Below are positions 47,369 through 57,507 of a stretch of DNA of 59,552 nucleotides, one piece after another (within the stretch, counting starts at the first letter, position 1; each line of letters begins with the position of its first letter). The translations under genes were made by a program, and so were the position numbers. The notes under the pieces are model-generated. The model made no database searches. It worked only from the letters and a program-made list of their open reading frames with translations, and had not been told where the DNA came from. Source of the stretch: Deltaproteobacteria bacterium (GTDB taxonomy: Bacteria > Desulfobacterota > Syntrophobacteria > Syntrophobacterales > Syntrophobacteraceae); contig JAJYTC010000005.1 in assembly GCA_021793275.1 (NCBI GenBank), positions 1-59,552 of the forward strand, given 5' to 3'.

Positions 47369-48844
47369 TCAGCGCTCTCTGCGACTCTGCGGTGCGGTGG
47401 ATTCCAATGCAGGAAGCTCGATGGTAACGATTAGCCCGCCGCCGGAAGCGTTTTTCGCCCACACCCGGCCTCCGTGCATTCTGACCGCACGCTCCGTGAT
47501 GGCCAGCCCCAGTCCCGTTCCGCCCCGCTTTCTGTCGCGAGCATCCCCTACCCTGTAGAATGGAGAAAAAAGATAGGCCAGCGACGATTCGGGAACGCCC
47601 GGCCCCTCGTCAAGCACCTCGATCACGGCGTGAGGGCAGTTGCCGTCTTTGTGCAAGTACCGCAACGCAACCGTTACCCGGCTGCCTTCCGCCGTATGGC
47701 GCACTGCATTGCGCAATACGTTTTCCACGGCGCTGCGCAGCAATTCCCTGTTTCCCACAATAGAACTGTTCTCGGCCGAAACGCTTTGGACCCTGCAATT
47801 GCGTGCTCGCGCTTCGAAGTCGGCGTCGGCAACCAGTTCCTCCACCAGTTCTGCCATGCTGACACGCTCTTTTTCCAATTCTTCCACGCCGCTCTCAAGA
47901 CGGGCCAACATCAATAATTTGCTGATAAGCGCATTGAGCCTCTCAGCTTCCAGCCCTATTCGTTCCAGCGCGTTCATCGTCTCCCTGTCCTCGCCCCTTC
48001 GCGCTATCTCGAGTGCGACAGTCAATCTCGCAAGCGGGGAACGGAACTCATGAGAGATGTCCCGCAGCAGTCGCTTCTGGGAGCCGATAAGAGATTCCAA
48101 CCGCTCAGCCATTTGGTCGAAATCCCTCCCGAGTTCGGTAATCTCATCGCGTCTGCGACCCAGAATCGAGCCGACGCGGACCTTGAGATCTCCGTCGGCA
48201 AGATTTCTCGCTGCGGCCCCAAGCTTGCTGATCGGCGTCGAGATATATCGAGCGAGCCAGTAACATACCCCTCCCGCCGTAATGAAGATGATGATGAGAT
48301 TCATTGTCCAGAAGCGGTAACTGCCCAGAAGAAAGTGGTGAATCGGAATCCTGGTGATCAGTGTATAGTTTTTGCCGCTTGGCCCGATGAGCTGCTGGGC
48401 CAAAAAAATGGCGTTTTCGGTCCGTTTGAAATCAAGCCCCTCTTTACTGTGGTGCAAAGCGAACCACTTCACTTCCACGGGCGCCGGGCCTGCGGTCAGC
48501 TTCTCATTTCGGTCATCGTAGATAAAAAAGTCGATGCGGACAGCCTTTTCAAGCTCGCTCACGTAATGTAAAAACGGTGTTTTGCCTTCATGTTCGTATA
48601 TCTGGACGGCCGTCTGGCCCGAGAGCCTGAGGGAATTTCCCGCTACGCTGGACCACCGGTCGTACGAACCCGGTTTTATCTCCAGATGGCCTTCAGCGGG
48701 CGGGCGAATGATGAGTCTTGCGAACCACGGTAAGGCAAAAAAGGGATGCGACTGGGTGGCGACAGCCGAAAGGAAGGAGCCAAAACTGACGAGGGCCATC
48801 GCGACCCAGAACCAGAGGAAAATTTTTATAAAAAGGCTTCTCAT
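47369..48844 (-). CDS. membrane sensor histidine kinase, CpxA-like
   Basis: 491 residues. Two membrane segments (about 8-28 and 185-205) flank a periplasmic sensor domain; a HAMP domain (RYISTPISKLGAAARNLADGDLKVRVG), HisKA with LLRDISHEFRSPLARL (phospho-His) and a HATPase (VENVLRNAVRHT, DEGPGVPESSLAYLFSPFYR, GGTGLGLAI) follow. The layout and the SHEFRSPLARL block match CpxA. It is 27 bases behind its response regulator. Signal probably envelope stress. Confidence 0.88.
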   Translation of the reverse strand: MRSLFIKIFLWFWVAMALVSFGSFLSAVATQSHPFFALPWFARLIIRPPAEGHLEIKPGSYDRWSSVAGNSLRLSGQTAVQIYEHEGKTPFLHYVSELEKAVRIDFFIYDDRNEKLTAGPAPVEVKWFALHHSKEGLDFKRTENAIFLAQQLIGPSGKNYTLITRIPIHHFLLGSYRFWTMNLIIIFITAGGVCYWLARYISTPISKLGAAARNLADGDLKVRVGSILGRRRDEITELGRDFDQMAERLESLIGSQKRLLRDISHEFRSPLARLTVALEIARRGEDRETMNALERIGLEAERLNALISKLLMLARLESGVEELEKERVSMAELVEELVADADFEARARNCRVQSVSAENSSIVGNRELLRSAVENVLRNAVRHTAEGSRVTVALRYLHKDGNCPHAVIEVLDEGPGVPESSLAYLFSPFYRVGDARDRKRGGTGLGLAITERAVRMHGGRVWAKNASGGGLIVTIELPALESTAPQSRRER

Positions 48845-48871
48845 CGAAATTTTCGCTCCCGGCGCATCCGC

Positions 48872-49606
48872 TCATTTCAGGGCTGAGTCCTTGTCGGTCC
48901 TGAATGGATTTGCATATACATAGCCGGCGCCCCTGACCGTCTTGATCCGTTCGAATTCGCCGAACCTGTGTCCGAGTTTCTTTCTGAGGCTGCTCAGATG
49001 CACGTCCACGCTGCGATCGTAGGCTGTAAGACTACGGCCGAGGACGCCCTCGGCCAGTTGCTCGCGGGTCACCAGGTGACCGGCTGCCCTAAGCAACATT
49101 TCGAGACAACCAAACTCAACTGATGTCAAGTCCACCTTTTCCCCGTTGCGGCGCACTATCCGGCTTCCCGTATCCATTTCGATATCGCCCACGGCAATCA
49201 TTTCGGGCGTTGCAGGAAAAGCACTTCTGTCATGGCGGTCCCTGGTTCGACGCAGTATGGCCCTGGCGCGCGCAATCAGTTCACGGGGGTTGAACGGCTT
49301 GGGCAGGTAGTCGTCTGCGCCCATCTCGAGACCGACGATGCGGTCCACTTCTTCGTCTCGCGCGGTCAACATCAGCACGGGCGTATCCAGTTGCGAGCGC
49401 AGGCGCTGCAGAACTTCGAAACCATTCATCCCCGGGAGCATAATATCCAGCACGATCAGGTCGTATCCGCCCGCTTCGGATATGGCCCTTTGCAATCCCT
49501 GTTCGCCGTCGTGGACCGAGGTGATTTGAAACCCCTCCGGTTTGAGATAATCAGCGAGCAACTCGCACAGCTCGGTATCGTCGTCTATTACCAAAATGCG
49601 GCTCAT
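48872..49606 (-). CDS. OmpR-family response regulator, CpxR-like
   Basis: 244 residues. Receiver: ILVIDDDTELCELLADYL, LIVLDIMLPGMNGFEVL (phospho-Asp) and LTARDEEVDRIVGLEMGADDYLPKPFNPREL. C-terminal winged helix: VEFGCLEMLLRAAGHLVTREQL and DVHLSSLRKKLG. ERIKTVRGAGYVYA closes the wing. It precedes the kinase gene. The nearby Spy/CpxP-like gene is a likely target, though no CpxR box was identified with confidence. Confidence 0.9.
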   Translation of the reverse strand: MSRILVIDDDTELCELLADYLKPEGFQITSVHDGEQGLQRAISEAGGYDLIVLDIMLPGMNGFEVLQRLRSQLDTPVLMLTARDEEVDRIVGLEMGADDYLPKPFNPRELIARARAILRRTRDRHDRSAFPATPEMIAVGDIEMDTGSRIVRRNGEKVDLTSVEFGCLEMLLRAAGHLVTREQLAEGVLGRSLTAYDRSVDVHLSSLRKKLGHRFGEFERIKTVRGAGYVYANPFRTDKDSALK

Positions 49607-49783
49607 CGGCCCCCCCTAAAGTTCGAATACGCCGTTCGAAATTCCATTCTATCAAAAGTCCCCATCGGTGAGGACCTTATTCTTGAAATCGAAAAAGTGC
49701 GTGAAGAAATTGCAAAGACCTGCCGATCATATTATTTGCACGACTATTCCTTCAACAACTTTACAGTCACCGGGGTAGTAATC

Positions 49784-50863
49784 ATGGCTTACCAAACGGG
49801 CATTTTGTTAAAGACCGGCACCAACGAAATGGAAATAGTGGAATTCTATCTCGATGAATCGGCCGGTGGATACGGCGGACGTGAGGGCGAAGCCCTCCGG
49901 GTGTGCTACGGGATCAATGTGGCAAAGGTCCTGGAAATCATCCGGAAGCCCGCCATAAATAAGGCGCCGCTGTCTCATCCGGCCGTAATGGGCACGTTTG
50001 TTTTGCGAAACAAGGTCATCCCGCTGATAGATTTGACCCTACAGCTCGGCAAAGTCAAGCTGGAGCAGCAGCCGAGCCCTCTGGCCATCATTACCGAGTT
50101 CAACAAAACTACCATGGCCTTCGAGGTTTCAGGCGTAAATCGCATCCACCGTCTTGCGTGGTCCGAGATAGAACCCGCCGAGCCGGTACTCGGGCAATTT
50201 TCCGCCTCGGTCACAGGCATAGTGAAGTTTGAGGACCGAAACGTCTTGATCCTGGACATGGAAAAAATCCTCGCCGAACTGGACGCACAATATGCAATCG
50301 AAGGTTCGGAGGAGAAATCGTGGTGCGGAGTACCGGAAAACGGAGTGAAGGATGACGAACACCTCGGCCCGGATACAGATCCCTGGCCCTCGGACGGCCC
50401 CTGGGCTACCGTCCCTGCTAAAGCGCTAATAGCCGACGACTCCTCCTCCATCAGGAATATGCTGACCCGCAAGCTCGAAAAGGACGGTTTCACAGTCAGA
50501 ACCGCCAGCGACGGAGAAAAGGCGCTCACAATACTCATGGAATTCAAGGAGCGCAGTCAAAAAGAAAACCGGCCGATCCACCACTATGTCGAGATACTCA
50601 TATCCGACATCGAAATGCCGAAGATGGACGGCTACAGCCTTTGCCAGGCGGTCAAAAAAGACCCGGTCCTTGGCGCTTTGCCGGTCATCTTGTTTTCCTC
50701 TCTCATAAACGATCGGCTGCTTCATAAAGGCAGATCGGTTGGCGCCGACGAACAGATTACCAAACCCGAGGCCGCGAACCTTTCGCAAAGTGCTCGCCGC
50801 CTGATCGCGCGAAGTAAGGGCAGGATTGACGGTTCGATCGGAAGTCAGCGAACCGGCGTATAA
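49784..50863 (+). CDS. cheV: chemotaxis coupling protein CheV (CheW-receiver)
   Basis: 359 residues. Residues 1-190 form a CheW-like domain (GTNEMEIVEFYLDE, VAKVLEIIRKPAINKAPLSHPAVMG, LRNKVIPLIDLTLQLG, VNRIHRLAWSEI). A linker of about 45 acidic residues leads to a receiver domain (KALIADDSSSIRNMLTRKL, ILISDIEMPKMDGYSL with phospho-Asp, FSSLIN, KPEAANL). This is CheV. The ATG at 49784 starts the CheW homology; the earlier frame runs antisense through cpxR. It is convergent with sufB, 12 bases between stops. Confidence 0.9.
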   Translation: MAYQTGILLKTGTNEMEIVEFYLDESAGGYGGREGEALRVCYGINVAKVLEIIRKPAINKAPLSHPAVMGTFVLRNKVIPLIDLTLQLGKVKLEQQPSPLAIITEFNKTTMAFEVSGVNRIHRLAWSEIEPAEPVLGQFSASVTGIVKFEDRNVLILDMEKILAELDAQYAIEGSEEKSWCGVPENGVKDDEHLGPDTDPWPSDGPWATVPAKALIADDSSSIRNMLTRKLEKDGFTVRTASDGEKALTILMEFKERSQKENRPIHHYVEILISDIEMPKMDGYSLCQAVKKDPVLGALPVILFSSLINDRLLHKGRSVGADEQITKPEAANLSQSARRLIARSKGRIDGSIGSQRTGV

Positions 50864-50875
50864 AGTCAGGCCTAA

Positions 50876-52102
50876 TCAAAACGCATCTTTATCGCTTGCA
50901 TCAATAGCCTTGTCGATTTCCGCCTTAAGCATCGGCGGCAATCCTTTAATGTCAACGCTAAGGAAGCCGCGGACAATCGTTGAGATACTTTCCTGCTCGC
51001 TCAACCCCCTGGACATGAGGTAGTAGATCTCTTCGCGGGCCACCTTCCCTACCGCCGCTTCATGGGACATGTCAACGCCTTCGACATGCGCTGAAAGCTG
51101 TGGAATGGAGTCTATAACGCCGCCTTTGAGCAGAAGTCCTTTGCATTCCAAATGGGCTTTGATATCCGGTGCTTCACCAATGAGGTGCCCCCGGTTCATA
51201 ACGTATGCTCCATTGCTGATGGCTCTCTGGATGATTTCCGCGCGGCAGCCCGGTTTTTTCAGAAATATGCGGCCGCCGATATCGAAGTTGGAGCCGGGTG
51301 TTCCAACTACTATGCTGTAGAACATTGCCGTGGAATCCTCACCCACCAGGTGGGTTACAGGATACATCTGAATTGAACGTACCGGCCTCATGCAAATATA
51401 GTTGTTAACGAACAGGCCGCCTTCCTCTACCATGGCGACAGACCTTGGACGCACAGCCATCTCCTCGGCCCAGTTGTGTATCATGGTAAAACTCAGCTTC
51501 GCATTTTTTTTGATGAAGAATTCAGAAATTCCAACGTGGACCCCCCTCTTCATCTTGGGAGAGGTGGTGCAGCCTGTGATGACGTGCAACTCCGAGCCTT
51601 CTTCGGCTATGATCAGGTTGTGGACGTTTTGCTGAAGGTTTTCCTTATCGATATAGAGACAGGCCTGAATCGGATAAATGCTTTTGCTTCCAGGCAGCGC
51701 CCGGATCACGTAGCCGTCGTGGAGTTCAAGAGCGGCCGAGGCCGTATACTTGTCCTGGTCTACCGGAACCAGCTTCCAGAAATAGTCTTTTATCCAGTCG
51801 TATTTTTTAAGCGATTCCTTGATGGGCAGCACTTCAATGCCTTCTTGCAAGCTGCGGCAGTGAACCACCGTCGTATCTTTCTGGAAGAAAGTTCCTCCTC
51901 GGCCTCTGCCGGTGACATCCAGACCGGACATAAGCAGAAGCCGCCGTTCCATTTCAGGCAGTGCGCATATCTCCTCTTCCGCAAGATACTTGTGTGGCAC
52001 AAAGGACCTGTCGTATTTGCCAAGATCAAGGTCCTCGCCGAAAGGGGCCTTTTTGTCCGCAGCAGCCTTAGCTTTTCCTTCTATGTCTTCTAGAGGTTGC
52101 AC
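50876..52102 (-). CDS. sufB: SufB/SufD-family Fe-S assembly scaffold
   Basis: 408 residues. The beta-helix core is recognised by HVITGCTTSPKMKRGVHVGISEFFIKKNAKLSFTMIHNW, the conserved EGVDMSHEAAVGKVAREEIYYLMSRGLSEQES block and the preceding AHLECKGLL. One SufB-type protein with one SufC and no SufD, SufS or SufU alongside is a minimal arrangement. Two GTG starts occur: 52111 is too close to the AGGAG, while 52102 is spaced eight bases from it and is used here. It overlaps the end of sufC by 13 bases. Confidence 0.85.
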   Translation of the reverse strand: MQPLEDIEGKAKAAADKKAPFGEDLDLGKYDRSFVPHKYLAEEEICALPEMERRLLLMSGLDVTGRGRGGTFFQKDTTVVHCRSLQEGIEVLPIKESLKKYDWIKDYFWKLVPVDQDKYTASAALELHDGYVIRALPGSKSIYPIQACLYIDKENLQQNVHNLIIAEEGSELHVITGCTTSPKMKRGVHVGISEFFIKKNAKLSFTMIHNWAEEMAVRPRSVAMVEEGGLFVNNYICMRPVRSIQMYPVTHLVGEDSTAMFYSIVVGTPGSNFDIGGRIFLKKPGCRAEIIQRAISNGAYVMNRGHLIGEAPDIKAHLECKGLLLKGGVIDSIPQLSAHVEGVDMSHEAAVGKVAREEIYYLMSRGLSEQESISTIVRGFLSVDIKGLPPMLKAEIDKAIDASDKDAF

Positions 52103-52845
52103 TTTAAACACTCCTCATATCCCGATATTGCGATGCACTGAAAAATTTCCCTCGGATTGCCCGCACAGGCCAGGATGCCTTCGTAGAGCACCTGCCCCTT
52201 ATCTGCGGGCACATAGTCGAGGATATACCCCGTATGTGTAATGACAAGACCCATCCTTGTCCGGTCTTGTCGTGTCTGCAACATAGACTTGGAACCGTCC
52301 TTGACGGGGGCCTTCTGAAGTAGCTGAGCTATTGTTTTTCCGATGAGGGCCATATTTTCGATATCTACACCCGATTCCGGTTCATCGAAGAGCATGAGAT
52401 CAGGGTTCTGCGCCTTCAGTTGCAGAAGTTCGGACCGTTTAATTTCTCCACCGGAAAAGCCGGCATTGACATCCCGCTCAAGGAAGTCGAAAAAATTGAG
52501 AGACTTGGCCATCTCCTCGGCATCAGCGTGCTTTTTTGCGCAGATATCGATCATCTGCCTCAATTTTAGCCCGTTGATCGTTGGTGGACGCTGATAGGAC
52601 ATTCCAATTCCGAGGCGGGCACGTTCGTCTATGGGAGCATGCGTAATGTCAACACCCTTGAAAGTGATTTTGCCCCTCTTCACTGCATACTGTGGATACC
52701 CCATAATGGTCATGAGAAGGGACGTCTTTCCGGAACCGTTGGGGCCAAAGAGGATGTGGGTTTCACCCGGCAGTATCTCAAGATGAATGTCCTTGAGCAG
52801 GACTTTCCCCTCGAGTTCGACCTGCAAGTCTTCGATCAAGAGCAT
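52090..52845 (-). CDS. sufC: SufC-type ATPase of Fe-S cluster assembly
   Basis: 251 residues. Walker A FGPNGSGKTSLLMTIMG, Q-loop GMSYQRPP, signature GFSGGEIKRSELLQL, Walker B LMLFDEPESGVDIENM (the DEPESGxD form is specific to SufC) and H-loop VITHTGYIL. The ATG at 52845 has AAGGAG seven bases upstream. It heads a two-gene sufC-sufB operon. Confidence 0.93.
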   Translation of the reverse strand: MLLIEDLQVELEGKVLLKDIHLEILPGETHILFGPNGSGKTSLLMTIMGYPQYAVKRGKITFKGVDITHAPIDERARLGIGMSYQRPPTINGLKLRQMIDICAKKHADAEEMAKSLNFFDFLERDVNAGFSGGEIKRSELLQLKAQNPDLMLFDEPESGVDIENMALIGKTIAQLLQKAPVKDGSKSMLQTRQDRTRMGLVITHTGYILDYVPADKGQVLYEGILACAGNPREIFQCIAISGYEECLKCNL

Positions 52846-53015
52846 AGTGATCTCCTTTGTCTTCGGGAGCATCTCGCCGCCTGCAGCATCATCGATGCAT
52901 CGACCGATCATCGTGCTCTCTACTTGACAGGCAGCGCCAAAAAGCCAAGCTTATATCCAATGAACTCCCTTTTTACGTTTCGGCGCCGGCATGAAAACCT
53001 TCGACGGGATCTATT

Positions 53016-53285
53016 ATGAACAAAGCAGCCATAAAAGATTTTGTTTTGCACACCATCAGGCAAATTGCACCGGAGGCTGACATCGAAAATCTCAATCCCG
53101 ACAGGAGATTTCGGGATCAGTTCGATTTCGATTCGGTGGATTTTCTCAACTTTGCCCTGGCGCTCCAAGATGGGCTAAGAATATCGATCCCCGAGGAAGA
53201 TTTCCCCTCACTTGCTACTCTAAACGGCTGCATCGGCTATCTCCTCTCAAAGGATGCACAACTCACAACGCCAAAGACACTTTAA
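53016..53285 (+). CDS. acyl carrier protein
   Basis: 89 residues. A four-helix acyl carrier fold with the phosphopantetheine Ser in FDFDSVDFLNFALAL and the acidic helix II after it. It differs from fatty-acid AcpP (DSLD) by DSVD and by IRQIAPEADIENLNPDRRFRDQ in helix I. Its 3' end overlaps the end of the convergent Pat-like gene by 23 bases. Proximity to acyl-CoA synthetases suggests a specialised role, not fatty-acid synthesis. Confidence 0.85.
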   Translation: MNKAAIKDFVLHTIRQIAPEADIENLNPDRRFRDQFDFDSVDFLNFALALQDGLRISIPEEDFPSLATLNGCIGYLLSKDAQLTTPKTL

Positions 53286-55728
53286 CGATGCCGGCGTCAT
53301 CGGGCATGCGCTTCCACGTAAATCCCAACGTCTTGCAGATCTTGAGCATAGTGAAGTTTTCGCACAGTACCTCCCCGAAAAGCTCTTTGATTCGACGCCG
53401 GCGGGCCGTCTCAATTATCTTCCGCAGCATCATGGGGCCAAGCCCCATTCCAGTCATACCGGGGTGGAGCAAAATAGCGAATTCAGCACGCTCATTGTCG
53501 GCGTCGGCAGAGAAGCGGACTCCGCCTAAAAGCTGCGTTTCTCCCGATCCGCTTTTGCCGATCAGCACCAACGCCATCTCACGATCGTAATCGATCTGCG
53601 TGAGACATGCTGCGAGACTATGCGGAAGAGTCTTCATCGGATGGAGGAAGCGCATCACTATATCCTCGGGCGGCAGACTCTCGAACAGCCTGACATAGGC
53701 AGGCTCATCTTCGGGCCGTATCGGGCGCAACAAAAGCGTTTGGCCGTCAGGCAGCCGAATTGTCTGCTCCAATTCTTTCGGGTAAGGTGCAATGATAAGC
53801 CGTGGCCTGCCGGGATCGACGACTTTGGCTATGCGCACGAAACCCTTCATGACCGAGATTCCGTGGCTGTCGGCAAGCAGCGGATTGATCCGGAGCTCAA
53901 CGATTTGTGGAATATCGCAGATCAACTGAGAGACCTTGACCAGCACAAGCGCGATGCTTTCGATATCTGCAGCCGCCGGCATCCCCTGTCCGCCTTCAAG
54001 CATGCTATAGATCCGCGTGCGTGTCATAACTTCCCGGGCCAGATGCATATTGAGCGGAGGTAGAGCGAATGCCAGGTCATCGATGGCTTCAACCGCTTCT
54101 CCCCCGTGCCCGAACAAAATCACCGGACCAAATTGCGCATCATTAAAAACACCTATGATCAACTGGAATGCAGTTTTGCTTTCAGCCGGTTTGTAGTCGG
54201 TTATACCGTACGCATCGAAAACCCCCTTCATCTCCTGTTCACTGAGTCGGTCACGACCTTCACCAACCGCCCGCTCGATGATCTGCTGCGCCTTTAACAC
54301 ATCGGGGAGGAAGTCTCCCGGGATACTTGGCACTGTCTGCATCAACATTTCCTGATTATGACGGTAGCGCACCATCTGCATGAAACCTGACACGGCCTCA
54401 AGCGGTGTATCGTAGGCGGCAATAGAGCTTTCCGTAAATAAACGGCGCACATCAGCTCCGCTCCCGTCTCCGATCCAGCTCGTGAGCAAGCGATTGAATT
54501 TGGATTTCAACTTGCTCTTCTTCAGTATTTCGAGCATTTCCCGTGCAACTGCGGCGCATGGTTTGAGGGCATTGGAGCAATGAAGGAGAAGAACCGCATC
54601 GATACCTTTATCTTCGAAGAGGATTTGGAGAACTTCGGTGTAACGTCCCGCTGAGGTGTCGCTCGGCAAGTTGAGAGGATTTCCGTGAGACCGTGCAGGT
54701 AATAAAGTATTCAGCCGTTCCCTGGAATCGGTAGACAGCTCCGAGAGGCAGCCTCCCTGGTCGACCAGGGCGTCGGCTGCAAGAACTCCCATGCCCCTGC
54801 CGTTGGTCAGAACGGCGATGCGCTTACCCGGCAGCGCTTTTGCCCTGGCAAGGGATTCAGCCGCACTGAACAATTCCCGTACATCGTGGGCTCGAATCAT
54901 CCCGGCACGGCGGAAAGCCGCATGGTAAACTCCATCCGCACCGGCAGTTTCGCCCCTGCGCAGAATCGATGAGCAGGCAGATTCCCGGTAACGGCCGCCT
55001 TTTAGCACCACCACCGGCTTCATGCGTGATGCCAGCCTTGCGGCCGACATGAATTTTCTGACCTGTGTAACTGCCTCGATATAGAGGAGAATGGCCCGAG
55101 TGTTTACGTCATTTGCCAGATAATCCAGCATATCACCAAAATCGACATCGATCATTTCTCCCAGATCAATCAGATGAGAAAAACCGATATCCCTAGAGGT
55201 CGCCCAGCCCAGAACGGCTGTGAGCACAGTTCCCGATTGGGCGACCAGGGCGAGATTTCCTTTGAGCGGTTGATAGTGCGCAAGGCTTGCATTGAGACAA
55301 GCGCCCGGGGTCATGATTCCAATACTGCCCGGTCCCACAATGCGTATCCGGGAGGGTCCCGCCGCCTCCATTATTGCAGACCGCAACCCCGAGCCCTGCT
55401 CGTTCACACGCTCGGCCTCATCAGGGCTCACGAGGACCGCAGCCTTTGTGCCGAGCCGGCCAAGCCGGTCGATCAGTGTGGGCATCATGCTTTGATCGGT
55501 CACAAGAATTGCAAGATCAGGCGGTTCGGGAAGGCTTTTGATATCGGGATAACAGGTGATCCCCTCAAACAGGCCGCGTTTGGCATGGACTCCAAACAGC
55601 TTTCGCCCATAGCCTGCGCTCAAGAGGTTTCGCGCGACTGCAGCGCCAATTGCAGACAGCTCCCGGGGGGCCGTAATCAAGGCAACTGAGTCAGGTTCCA
55701 ATAAAAAGGAAAGATTTTTTACCGCCAT
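53263..55728 (-). CDS. Pat-type bifunctional acyl-CoA synthetase (ADP) / GNAT acetyltransferase
   Basis: 821 residues: CoA-binding domain (about 5-130; VALITAPRELSAIG, VGPGSIGIMTPG), succinyl-CoA-ligase-like domains (150-460; LVAQSGTVLTAVLGWA), an ATP-grasp domain (480-690) and a C-terminal GNAT domain (from about 690; FAILLHPGMTGMGLGPMMLRKIIE). This is the layout of Pat/PatZ/Pka, which acetylates and turns off acetyl-CoA synthetases. It lies ten bases behind such a synthetase gene. GAGGAG before the ATG. Whether the ligase part is active is not clear from sequence. Confidence 0.88.
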   Translation of the reverse strand: MAVKNLSFLLEPDSVALITAPRELSAIGAAVARNLLSAGYGRKLFGVHAKRGLFEGITCYPDIKSLPEPPDLAILVTDQSMMPTLIDRLGRLGTKAAVLVSPDEAERVNEQGSGLRSAIMEAAGPSRIRIVGPGSIGIMTPGACLNASLAHYQPLKGNLALVAQSGTVLTAVLGWATSRDIGFSHLIDLGEMIDVDFGDMLDYLANDVNTRAILLYIEAVTQVRKFMSAARLASRMKPVVVLKGGRYRESACSSILRRGETAGADGVYHAAFRRAGMIRAHDVRELFSAAESLARAKALPGKRIAVLTNGRGMGVLAADALVDQGGCLSELSTDSRERLNTLLPARSHGNPLNLPSDTSAGRYTEVLQILFEDKGIDAVLLLHCSNALKPCAAVAREMLEILKKSKLKSKFNRLLTSWIGDGSGADVRRLFTESSIAAYDTPLEAVSGFMQMVRYRHNQEMLMQTVPSIPGDFLPDVLKAQQIIERAVGEGRDRLSEQEMKGVFDAYGITDYKPAESKTAFQLIIGVFNDAQFGPVILFGHGGEAVEAIDDLAFALPPLNMHLAREVMTRTRIYSMLEGGQGMPAAADIESIALVLVKVSQLICDIPQIVELRINPLLADSHGISVMKGFVRIAKVVDPGRPRLIIAPYPKELEQTIRLPDGQTLLLRPIRPEDEPAYVRLFESLPPEDIVMRFLHPMKTLPHSLAACLTQIDYDREMALVLIGKSGSGETQLLGGVRFSADADNERAEFAILLHPGMTGMGLGPMMLRKIIETARRRRIKELFGEVLCENFTMLKICKTLGFTWKRMPDDAGIVKVSLAL

Positions 55729-55737
55729 CGATGCTCC

Positions 55738-57507
55738 TCAATCCGGCTCCAGGGTCGATAAATCTCCTTCGGGCAGACCCAGTTCACGGGCTTTGAGAAA
55801 CCGCCGTATGATCTTGCCGGCTTTGTTCTTTGGCAGATTGGGCTGGAATTCGATCTCCTTCGGAGATACCACAGCTCCAAGGCGTTTTCGGGCAAACGCC
55901 GTCAGTTCGAGCCGTAGCTCCTCTGCCGGCTCGAACCCCGGTTTGAGTGCAACAAACGCTTTGACCAACTCTCCCGCCAGGGCGTCCGGCTTCCCGATAA
56001 CGCCGGCTTCCGCCACTGCGGGGTGTTCCATCAACACACTCTCGACCTCGAAGGGTCCTACCATGTGCCCGGCGGTCTTGATAATGTCGTCGGCTCGGCC
56101 AACGAACCAAAAAAAGCCGTCTTCATCGCGCTTGACCAAATCTCCCATAAGATACCAACCACCGGCAAAGCACTTTCGGTAGCGCTCCTCTTCGTGGAGG
56201 TAACCGCGGAACATGGAAGGCCACCCCGGCCTGAGTGCAAGTTCTCCCTGCATGTCAGGTTCCTCCAGGACCCCGACCTTGTCCCCATTCAGGCGACGGA
56301 CTACAGGCGCCTTGATTCCCGGAATCGGGCGGCCCATGGAACCTGGCCTGATCTCCATGCACGGGAAATTGGCAATCATGATCCCGCCCGTTTCGGTCTG
56401 CCACCAATTGTCATGGATGGGCAGGCCCAGAGCATCCTCACCCCACAAAACAGCCTCGGCGTTGAGCGGTTCACCGACACTGTGAATCAGTCTCAAATGA
56501 CTCAGGTCGTATTGCAGGCGCGGCCGCTCTCTCAAACGCATCAGCCTTCTAATGGCTGTAGGCGTCGTATACCAGACGCTTACCTTTTGGGTTTCCAGAA
56601 TTCGGCACCAACGCACCTCGTCAAAATCAGCCTCATCGATGATCGTTGTAATGCCGTGGAGCAAGGGCGAAATGATCCCGTAGGAGATCCCGGTTACCCA
56701 ACCCGGGTCGGCCGTGCACCAGAAAACGTCACAGGGATGAAAGTCCAGGACATACTTTCCCGTTGTATAGTGGGTGAATATCGCCTTGTGCACATGCACC
56801 GCCCCCTTGGGCATTCCAGTGGTTCCGCTCGTAAAGTGCAACACTGCCATATCCTCGGCAGAGGTCGAGGGAATCGAGAATTCCTCGCCTGCCTCGCTCA
56901 TCATTTTTCGTAACGACAGAAGACTCTCATCAAAATGCTCTTCAACATCAACGAGCAGCACATAGCGGAGTTCGGGCAGTTGTTTAGCAAAGGGGGCGAC
57001 TTTTCGCTGATAGTTCGACTCGGTAGTTACCAGGACCCGAGCGTCCCCCCTGCTCAGGCGCTGGCGAACCGGCTCGGGACCGAAGGCCGAAAACAACGGG
57101 CAGAAAACGGAACCATTCTTCAGAGTGCCAAGGGCCGTTAGGTAGAGCTCGGGTATTCGCCCGGTCAGAACGCAGACCGTATCCCCTTTGCCCAGACCCA
57201 GACCCCTTAGAACGTTGGCAAAGCGGTTGCTCAGTCGTTTCAGGTCGCAATAAGTGAAATCGAGGACCGCACCGCCCTGGCCAAGCCACCGCATGGCCAG
57301 TCGGTCTCCCGTCACCATTTCGGCATGGCGGTCGACCGCCTCGTGGGCGATGTTAAGACCCTTACCGTTTGGAAGCCAGTCGAATTCGCGACCAACCTCA
57401 TCCCAGCAGAAACCGGCGCAGGAATTTTCGTAATCCAAAAGGTTGGGCTGTAAGCTCCACAAACCCGGATGTTTCTTGATTGTTTCCAGGGGCAAGGCGT
57501 CACTCAC
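55738..57507 (-). CDS. acs: AMP-forming acetyl-CoA synthetase
   Basis: 589 residues. AMP-binding motif [18 protein letters not shown], the acetate-pocket WW of [31 protein letters not shown] and the C-terminal [13 protein letters not shown], whose Lys is the residue acetylated by Pat enzymes. Length is shorter than classical Acs (about 650) and fits the acetyl-CoA synthetase group found next to Pat proteins. GTG start without a clear ribosome-binding site. Adjacent to its probable regulator. Confidence 0.88.
   Translation of the reverse strand: MSDALPLETIKKHPGLWSLQPNLLDYENSCAGFCWDEVGREFDWLPNGKGLNIAHEAVDRHAEMVTGDRLAMRWLGQGGAVLDFTYCDLKRLSNRFANVLRGLGLGKGDTVCVLTGRIPELYLTALGTLKNGSVFCPLFSAFGPEPVRQRLSRGDARVLVTTESNYQRKVAPFAKQLPELRYVLLVDVEEHFDESLLSLRKMMSEAGEEFSIPSTSAEDMAVLHFTSGTTGMPKGAVHVHKAIFTHYTTGKYVLDFHPCDVFWCTADPGWVTGISYGIISPLLHGITTIIDEADFDEVRWCRILETQKVSVWYTTPTAIRRLMRLRERPRLQYDLSHLRLIHSVGEPLNAEAVLWGEDALGLPIHDNWWQTETGGIMIANFPCMEIRPGSMGRPIPGIKAPVVRRLNGDKVGVLEEPDMQGELALRPGWPSMFRGYLHEEERYRKCFAGGWYLMGDLVKRDEDGFFWFVGRADDIIKTAGHMVGPFEVESVLMEHPAVAEAGVIGKPDALAGELVKAFVALKPGFEPAEELRLELTAFARKRLGAVVSPKEIEFQPNLPKNKAGKIIRRFLKARELGLPEGDLSTLEPD

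Noticed and set aside
49232-49783. N-terminal extension of CheV
   Set aside because: This part runs antisense through cpxR; CheW similarity starts only at the ATG at 49784.
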